Shown here in pieces: positions 57,311 to 64,000 of a DNA stretch of 64,000 bases; position 1 is the first letter of the stretch, and every line of letters begins with the position of its first letter. The notes below the pieces were generated by a model. That model was not told the DNA's origin, searched no databases, and worked only from the letters and a program-made list of their open reading frames with translations. The translations under genes and the position numbers were made by a program. The stretch is from assembly GCA_918026815.1 (NCBI GenBank), contig CAKJVC010000012.1:558001-622000 (forward strand), in the 5' to 3' direction. This stretch comes from Chalara sp. BL73. Its lineage: Eukaryota; Ascomycota; Leotiomycetes; Helotiales.

Positions 57311-58108
57311 CTAATCCTGCCCATTTAATTCCTTCTCAAACCAATCCCTCCACTCCTTAAACACCTCATAATCCATGCTTAACGCCTTCCCTTTATACCG
57401 CACCACATCCATATTAGGCTCAACCTCCCTCCAGCGGTCCCTCTTCCCGCTCCACCCCGCTTTACGCATGAGACTCACAATCGTCTCCTCCTTCGTCCAC
57501 CCTTGCTCTGTCGCTACATCCGGCAGATATGTAGCGCCGTACCTCCTGCCCTTGTTCACGAATGCGATTCTCAATCCATGAGTGCCGAGTTCCCAGTCTA
57601 GAGGACCATCCGCGTCTTCGAAATCGGTGAGAAGGGTCACAGAGACGGAGAGGGACGAAAGCTCGGAGAGCGTGATGGGTGAGAATCGCGTATCTTGTAG
57701 CGCGGAGGTGATGGCGTAGGAGGAGAGGCCGGTGGAAAGCGGGAGCGACTCAAAAGTTCCGATGCAGCCGCGCAGGGAGTGGCCGTGTGATGACACGGTG
57801 TTCCAGGTGACAAAAAGAGGGGTCTCTGTTGGTTCAAAGGAGGAGAGAGAGCTGTTGGGTGTTGTGGCCTCTGTTGAAGTTCCAAGTGAAGAGGATGAGG
57901 AGGAAGACGGCGTCGAGGCACCGCTGGAGAGGTGCGAAGCTTCCAGGAGCTGGTTTTTGAGAGGCGGCTTGGAGTTTGCGAGGTCGGATTTGGATATCTC
58001 GAACTCGGCATAGGACGACTTGACTTGTGACAGCGTCAGAGGCTTACGCTTCTCAAGCTCAGCGGCGAGGGACTCGAAGCAGTAGAGACAGTGTTCTATG
58101 GTCGCCAT
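57311..58108 (-). CDS. AMMECR1-domain protein (265 aa)
   Basis: Single exon from the ATG at 58108. It carries the AMMECR1 hallmark LRGCIGTFE (residues 112-120), preceded by TPLFVTWN and followed by YAITSALQDTRFSPIT, SVSVTLLTDFEDA, LDWELGTHGLRIAF and GATYLPDVATEQGW. The domain is conserved from archaea to humans; its biochemical function is still unclear. The human homologue is named after a contiguous-gene syndrome (AMME). The only fungal peculiarity seen is a Ser/Thr-rich insertion of ~35 residues (60-95) between the N-terminal helix and the core. The length is usual. The frame is intact, and no neighbour suggests its role. Confidence 0.9.
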   Translation of the reverse strand: MATIEHCLYCFESLAAELEKRKPLTLSQVKSSYAEFEISKSDLANSKPPLKNQLLEASHLSSGASTPSSSSSSSLGTSTEATTPNSSLSSFEPTETPLFVTWNTVSSHGHSLRGCIGTFESLPLSTGLSSYAITSALQDTRFSPITLSELSSLSVSVTLLTDFEDADGPLDWELGTHGLRIAFVNKGRRYGATYLPDVATEQGWTKEETIVSLMRKAGWSGKRDRWREVEPNMDVVRYKGKALSMDYEVFKEWRDWFEKELNGQD

Positions 58109-59342
58109 GGCTGCGGGTGGGATGAGTATGCTTGTCGGCGACCTGTAACGGAGTGGTGAGGGCGGGGTGGCGTACTGCTTCGAGATATGGCTGCTGTTAG
58201 GTTATAGTAAGGAGAGGGAGGAGGTTGTTGTGCTGGCGTCTCCGTCATCATCGTTGGAATGGCGGGGAGGGGCGGGGTAGATTTAGATTAGTGATGAGGG
58301 TGGGTCGTTGAGGTTTGCATAAGTTCAGCCTCATCAATTAATCCCTATTTTCACAACTTTGGGGAGCACAAGTTGTGCAGCCGCATAAAACTCTAAAGAT
58401 GGGATTGATGCACGTGAGTTGGTCATCACGTGAAATAATCTCACCTTAGTCAGCATCCATGTTTCGCTTTGTTTCATCCCCTACTCTTGTCAACTCTTGG
58501 GTCCTGTTTTCAAGCTTAAAGAATATCGAAAAGCTTGTCGTCATCACTTCATCAAGCACAAAGTACTTGAAATGGAATTTCGTCTGAAGATCCAGAAACG
58601 GCGCATGAATTTTCCTCGGATTGTTTTGTTCCCTTCCGCGCCAAGCTGGCCGTTTGGATTTTCTGAGGGCCGGAGCCGTCTCAGACCAGTTTGAAGTTCG
58701 TAAAGAGCCCCATGAATTGCCGTGTTGAGCTGCGATGAAAATAGCTGACTACTGCGGGTCCGGGGTTGTGATTTGATATTGTTTAAAGCTTGGGGTAATT
58801 TCCGCCAAGCGTCACTGCGGCGGCATCCCTCTCTTTGGCGTCAGTCACACGAAGGCATCAGGATTCTGCTGGCTCCAATATCCCAGAAGCTCTCCTTAGT
58901 GATCTATGAAGACATCGAAATTTCAGCGTTGCCTGGTCTATTGTTCAGCCCCAAAATTTAAGTTTTCTGTCATCTAGACTTTAGTCGCTTGTCAAAGCTC
59001 GGGATGTCAAACAAGCGTCGTCCCAAACTCTTGTCGTCTCACTAGCTAAATGATCACCAACTCAAATTCTCATGAACCCCTGTCTGCAACATTGGCAGTC
59101 TCCGCCCAGGATGACATCGCTGTAGGGCAAGGGTCTCGACCAGATCTGAATACTCCTTGGCATCTACAAGTAACGTTTTCACCCCCCGACTTCTTCTTTC
59201 TTCTTTCCCTTCCTTCATCTCTTCTCACCTGCTCAATTACCCTTTGAATTTCCATTCGTTATTTTCAGCTTCTAGACTTTTGTCGCCGGACGACCCATCT
59301 TCTCGCATATACCTTCAAATCGATTATACTCCGTCCATCAAG
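58109..59342. other. Intergenic region with pyrimidine-rich promoter
   Basis: No gene recognised. At 59185-59255, just upstream of the next start codon, the plus strand is strongly CT-rich (cttcttctttcttctttccc), as in promoters and leaders of many highly expressed fungal genes. Confidence 0.45.
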
Positions 59343-60028
59343 ATGCAATTCTCAGTCCTTGCTGTCGTTTCCTTTGTGGCCTTTGCCATGGCTACTCCCA
59401 TCGCTCTTCCTCAACCTCTCGAAGGTATGTCCAAATATTCGCTATTGACCCCTAAGTCCTTTCGAAACTGGATTCGAAAAACGAAACACCCTTTGTCCAG
59501 CTCAATGGCGAGGATGGAGTCAAGATCCGCCCATACCCACACTTCAAGCACCTAGAGAAACAATATCATTCCACCAAAAATTATAACCAAAGCTGACTCA
59601 GAAAATGTCACAGATGCACCAGTGGCAAAGCGCCAGGTATCAACTGAGGCTGCCGCTATGACGGATGCCTCTGGAGCCGTCGTGGCCTTTAACAGCGCGG
59701 CTGTTGTCAAGACTGGCAAAGTCAAGCGTCAGGTATCAACCGAGGCTGCCGCTATGACCGACGCATCTGGTGCCGTTGTGGCCTTTAACAGTGCGGCTGT
59801 TGTCAAGACTGGCAAGGTCAAGCGTCAGGTATCAACCGAGGCTGCCGCTATGACTGACGCTTCTGGTGCCGTCGTGGCCTTTAACAGTGCGGCTGTTGTT
59901 AAAAGTATGTGACTTCTTGCAAAATTGTACCATTCTACAATGATATGAATTACTAGTCCAATTGTTTCCTTTCCTCCCCATTTAATTAGATTATCACTAA
60001 CAGTCTGGCAGCTGGTCGCAAAGCATAA
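59343..60028 (+). CDS. Secreted Kex2-processed repeat protein precursor (three exons, 129 aa)
   Basis: Exons 59343-59424, 59614-59904 and 60012-60028 sum to 390 nt. Intron 1 (189 bp) ends in ctgac...tgtcacag, and intron 2 (107 bp) has a CACTAAC branch site. The second intron is supported because splicing continues the third repeat as VVKTGRKA-stop, matching VVKTGKVK of the others. The precursor has a signal peptide (MQFSVLAVVSFVAFAMA), a short pro-piece ending VAKR, and then three copies of a 32-residue unit beginning QVSTEAAAMTDASGAVV and ending TGKVKR. Lys-Arg before each Gln is a Kex2 site, predicting ~30-residue secreted peptides with N-terminal Gln. Copies differ at the DNA level only at third codon positions. 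There is no Trp, Tyr or Cys, so it is neither an alpha-pheromone nor a ustiloxin-like RiPP. No UstY-like gene is visible nearby. Confidence 0.8.
59631..59904 (+). repeat. Tandem 96-bp repeats in the secreted precursor
   Basis: Units start at 59631, 59727 and 59823 (96 bp each; the third is finished by the last exon). All differences seen between units are synonymous (CGC/CGT, ACT/ACC, GAT/GAC, GGA/GGT, GTC/GTT, AGC/AGT and similar). Confidence 0.9.
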
Positions 60029-63000
60029 ACCGGGTCAAAACACCAGAAAACAAAAATAATGGGTACTGCATGGTTGAGCCACAAGCTGTAATTCTTGGAT
60101 AGGACGGAGTCGGATTGGTGATAACATTCTCAAGGAGCATACTAGAAGGATAAATTTGAAAGTCTTTTTGCTGCACGTTTGTCCCAAATCATTTTATGAG
60201 CTTGAGCCCAGGTACTGGTATCATGTTTTAATAAAGTTTCAGACCAAGGTGGAATGCTTGTACCTGCCTTGAAGCTAGGGCTGCCGTATCCGTGTTCATG
60301 GTTAGTCGCCTTACGCGGTTGTGAGCAGCCCAAGCATTGCAAAGCACACTCTTTTGGACCGCCTTCTCAGTATTCTATCCTCCTTCTCTCCACTAAATTC
60401 CATATCTTGATCGAACAATAACGAAAAGCAGGGAAGATATCTCGTCAAGGTTGATTCGTAAGTTAATTCCAATATGGAGACGCTAAGCCTCAATCGTACG
60501 GACCATTTAGTTGGGTCTTTACTTAAAAATAAGCCCAGAGCCTCCCCCAAGTTTGATCCAGCAAATAATTATGTACGATTCTCGAATAGTGAGACTCTTA
60601 TTCTAAAGCTAGTAGTTTCCTTACTAGTATTCAATCATATCGCTTTCACAAATCTGGCAATCGAACTATTCATCGTGTCCAAGAGAGCCAGGCGCTATGT
60701 CTTTCTAGCTCGCTGGCCGAGAACAGCCGGGACAGATATTCAAAGCTCTTATCAAAACACTCTTATATATGGCATTTGATCCTTTGGAAAGGAACGACAT
60801 CTTCGGGGTTTTCCTGAGTATTTCCCGTCATGACAGCACCGAATTATACCAACTTGGGTCTTTGCCGAATACGCTGCCCAAAGTACAGAACATTCCGGGT
60901 CTAGGACAGTTTTATACGTTCTCAGGCAGACCGTCGCTCTGAGATGAGGAATAATTTCTGAGCCCAAGCATATTCTTACGCATCCTGGTACAGAATGCTA
61001 AAGAGACAAGGAAATTAGAGATCTTTCATCGGATTTTTCAGTACATATGGAGATAAGGTGCTGTTTTGACTAATTACGGTCAGAAATGGATCTCCAGAAG
61101 CTCTTCTCGCTTCCTCCAGGTTTACATGGATTTATATTTTGTAGGCAACGCCTCTAAGAACATGAGTTCTAGACTAAGTATCAGTACACAAAGGCTTCAG
61201 AGAACCAATACAGTCTACCCAGCTAAAGTAAACGAGGAATTTTCCGCCCCGACCAACTCCCGTCTCTTAAAGCTCTCAGAACCCAGCGTGAACAGGGACA
61301 GTCGAGTTCCAGAAGGAATTCGGGTGATAACGACTACTTACATCTAAGCTGTCCCCGTCTCGTCCAAAGATAGCCTCTGCTGAAGAACTCTTGTTAAGGC
61401 GAAGACCGACACAATCTTTTCGCGTTTTTGAAATCGACCCTGAGCACAGACCGTGGATTCAATACTTCATAAACGAAAAGCGGCGCCGGGAAAACGCTTC
61501 CACCTGCACCAATCAAGTCCCCGTCAATTTTTGGCTCTACTCTAGGCAATAGTCTTGGGACTGCACTCCATTGTAGCGATTAAGGAAAGCTCACTCCAGT
61601 CTGGAAGTCATTCTGACATTAAATTTCCAGAGAAGTCAAACTTTGGACAATGTAAGATGAAATGAGCGAGGGATATTTCTTCAAAAGCAAAGGCTCGAAC
61701 TCAGAACAGTCGGTACAACTTTCTCCGTTATCCTATTTAGGACACGCCTTATTACGCCTGTGCATACATTGCCTTCGACCGGGATGTCAAGATTGCTCCA
61801 TGCCTACGATCATTTCCAATATGAGGCAAAAAAACCCCCCAAAAAAAAACCTACGGAAGCATCCTATGGGTTAGTCACAGCAATTGTAATTGTGGTGCCT
61901 GGAATAAGTCTTTCATAACAAGGTCAGACTCGCCGTTCTCGACATACTCACCTTAGATGATAGTGAAGCATCCATCCATAACTTATAGCATCCTCAATCA
62001 TCTATTTAGCGAAACAATAGCATCTACCAATGCATATGGCAACATATCAACAAGGATTTCATATATATTAAATACTTCATTAGCTCTCGCGATACAGAAT
62101 TTTGAAATCCACCACCAGCAGCTATATGTCGCATATTTGACCTTTGCGGCTATCGCAGATTACGAAGCGGTCCAGAAGTTTGGAAGGAGCCACCATGAAG
62201 CAAAGGTTTTCATGAACAACCAATTGAAGGCTGACATTATTAGTCCCGATGCTCCTTTTCACAATCACCCAGTCAAATCATGCCACAACTATTCCTTTAA
62301 CAACCGGCGCAGATATTACTCCACTGATACTATGGTCGGCATTCGGGACTGCAGCAAATCAGCTAAGATGGCGAAAGTCATACACCAGACTCTTACATAA
62401 GGCTACCATAAAAATGCTTACGGATTAATTCCTAACACTCAACACACGTGCATACAGTTTTCTTGTTATCTCAACAATCATGGTCTAAATTTAATCGCGA
62501 AATGATTTAGTCTTTGAGGTGCCCTGGTTTTCCTTATTCTCTATCTGAGGTCATCTATCTGAGATCAGCGCAAATGAAGCACCAGGCTGTTGGTGACTCA
62601 CGCTCAGAATGGAAAGTAATACATAGCATAATGCTACTACTGACTAGTACAGTGGTTGACAAAACCCGCCTCCTTGGTTTCCATTTAACGCTGAGCTTAT
62701 CGTGGTGAGCTTTGCGGCTTAAGCCACGAGGCATTCAGGGGCTTGCATGGCGTGAGGCTTGCCGCATCAACAGCGGCAACGTCTTGCCAAGCAGTATTTA
62801 CAAATTTCATCAGAATAGAGGCTGTGAACCAAGTGACTGTGAATGAGCCCCTATTTAAGCGAGGGCTCAAGAACATGAGTTTAAAACAATGGAGACGTGG
62901 AAGGATATAGAATGCTGCAAGAGAGCTATACTTTGTTCTGCGATCATGACTTCTATCCGTATCTTTTCAATTCACTTCCTCTTATTTGCGGTAACCATTT

Positions 63001-64000
63001 CATCAATTATTGTGCTAGCTAGCTGGGATTTGCCTTATTCTTCCCTGCCATCTGCAGCCCTATGTACATTTCTTCTCTTGTATCTTGAAGTTTCTTTTTG
63101 CATTGATTTAATCATGCTTAATCACACTCTGACATCAGCGGTTGATTGTTGTTCCGTATTTGTGTCTTAGTTGGTCTCGTGTAGTCCCTGCGCCTCTAGT
63201 GTTTTTTCTACCGATATTACCTCTTCCCAATCGCATAGTCGCTTCGTAAGAGGCACAATTAAGAGTTACACCAAGATTGAACTCACTTGTGCGGCGCAAA
63301 ATGTGCGGCTGAAATTAACGTACTACTGGCTATCCAGATTGTGTTGCTTATGGGCTTACTTCCAGCTTTGTTAATTGTGTGGATGACCACATCCTTGCCG
63401 ACGCCCATGTGGCCACACGTGGGCAAGGTCACATTTCAGCAATCCAGTTGCTTGTCTTCTGCATGATTCGCGAACAAAATTCCATAAAAATATGGGTTTG
63501 ATTCATGGGGGTTCATCTCCTAGCACTCATTGGCTGCCACCAAAGTCATCGGCCATCTATTTTTGTGTCTGTTCCTGAGATCGGCATAGAAGCGATATCA
63601 CTTCGGAACTCAGGATTATTTTGTGTGGGTAAGTTCTGCCACAATAATGAACCTACAATGTCATTTCGCATATTGCAAAAGGGCACAGATGGACAGACTT
63701 CCGTGTTTGAGTGTTTGGTGTCCAAATCCGGTAGTCATTAACCTTTTTTTTCTGTAATAAAGCCCCTTTCCAAGTTACAACTTACCTGGGCGTAAGAAAG
63801 AGACCACAGACTGATCAGCCCGCTTAAATTTGAGGCACTGCTTAGAATAAGCCATTAGGCATGGAACGAAGACACCACGCCTCCCGTGTTAACAGAATAA
63901 TATACCGAGCTTACACAAGATGTGGCAATTGCGAGCCTTTGGTCATCTTAAGATAATATATAAGAAGCAATGGATTCTTCAAACGATGCTCTATCGCCCA
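60029..64000. other. Long stretch without a recognised gene
   Basis: Only short frames lie here. Two start with ATG and have some protein character (60474-60779, 101 aa with a hydrophobic middle; 61957-62400, 147 aa, His/Tyr/Asn-rich), but I recognise nothing in them and cannot support either as a gene. An imperfect hairpin (ccttgcc...ggcaagg) lies at 63392-63427. Confidence 0.4.

Noticed and set aside
59157..59555. Uninterrupted frame through exon 1 and into the following sequence of the repeat precursor
   Set aside because: A splice from 59425 to 59613 with good donor, branch site and acceptor joins the signal peptide in frame to the repeats, a better explanation than read-through to the stop at 59555.
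59343..60028. Reading the repeat precursor as a dikaritin (ustiloxin/asperipin-like) RiPP or as an alpha-type pheromone
   Set aside because: The repeated peptide has no Tyr, Trp or Cys, which those classes need, and no UstY-like gene is visible in the window.
61957..62400. 147-codon ATG frame with HHQQLYVAYL, reminiscent of the Fe/Mn superoxide dismutase HHQ.YV motif
   Set aside because: The resemblance is confined to one short phrase; other metal ligands and conserved motifs of the family are absent.
63392..63427. Imperfect hairpin ccttgcc...ggcaagg
   Set aside because: No gene nearby to regulate and no terminal-repeat context; likely chance.

Overview
The window looks like a piece of a filamentous ascomycete (Pezizomycotina) chromosome. 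Genes are intron-rich, with 45-60 bp GT...AG introns and CTAAC/CTGAC-like branch points. The families are typical of these fungi: HET/NB-ARC/TPR allorecognition-type proteins, a coiled-coil/nuclease-like/kinase-like protein and Myb/chromo-like proteins. There is also a large AT-rich block with the signature of repeat-induced point mutation (RIP). A Leotiomycete-like fungus is my guess from protein flavour only; nothing here proves the class. All exon structures are hand-derived from splice motifs and reading frame.

Layout. (1) 1-26.4 kb is mostly ordinary gene-bearing DNA: a RIP-damaged AAA-ATPase pseudogene (2.4-5.0 kb, -); a five-exon seven-helix membrane protein (6.9-8.0 kb, -); a small double CxxCxGxG protein (9.2-9.5 kb, -) divergent from a C2H2-type zinc-finger gene (9.8-10.9 kb, +); a three-exon unknown (10.9-11.7 kb, -); a broken chromo-like paralogue (12.2-13.0 kb, -); a 3' fragment of squalene epoxidase (13.4-13.9 kb, +); an intact mevalonate kinase (15.9-17.2 kb, -); a coiled-coil/nuclease-like/kinase-like protein (18.0-20.4 kb, +); and a Myb-like gene, a Myb remnant and an intact chromo-like gene (20.7-24.7 kb, all -). 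Two families of dispersed non-coding repeats lie at about 5.2/8.1 kb and 8.5/14.3 kb.

(2) 26.4-37.7 kb is an AT-rich, RIP-saturated block. An old minus-strand Ty3/gypsy element is split by a younger plus-strand chromovirus (29043-35558). The chromovirus has two 350-bp LTRs, a 5-bp target duplication (TAATT), gag, protease, RT, RNase H, integrase and chromodomain remnants, and an open antisense Cys-rich/coiled-coil frame before the 3' LTR.

(3) 38-55.4 kb is an allorecognition-like neighbourhood. It holds a heavily RIP-mutated HET/NB-ARC/TPR paralogue whose damage fades through its 126-bp TPR array, a second lightly damaged HET/NB-ARC/TPR pseudogene, a broken HET gene, a broken ankyrin/Cys-rich gene, an intact ankyrin-repeat gene and a truncated kinase. 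Between them sit an intact DJ-1/PfpI gene and a Cys-rich fungal unknown.

(4) 57-64 kb holds an AMMECR1-domain gene and, at 59343-60028, a small secreted precursor of three near-perfect 32-residue repeats separated by Lys-Arg. That precursor is a Kex2-processed repeat protein candidate and the most interesting gene in the window.

Overall the window shows intact housekeeping genes (mevalonate kinase, DJ-1, AMMECR1) beside fast-evolving families that are being destroyed by C:G-to-T:A mutation, most visibly as Trp codons turned into TAG.
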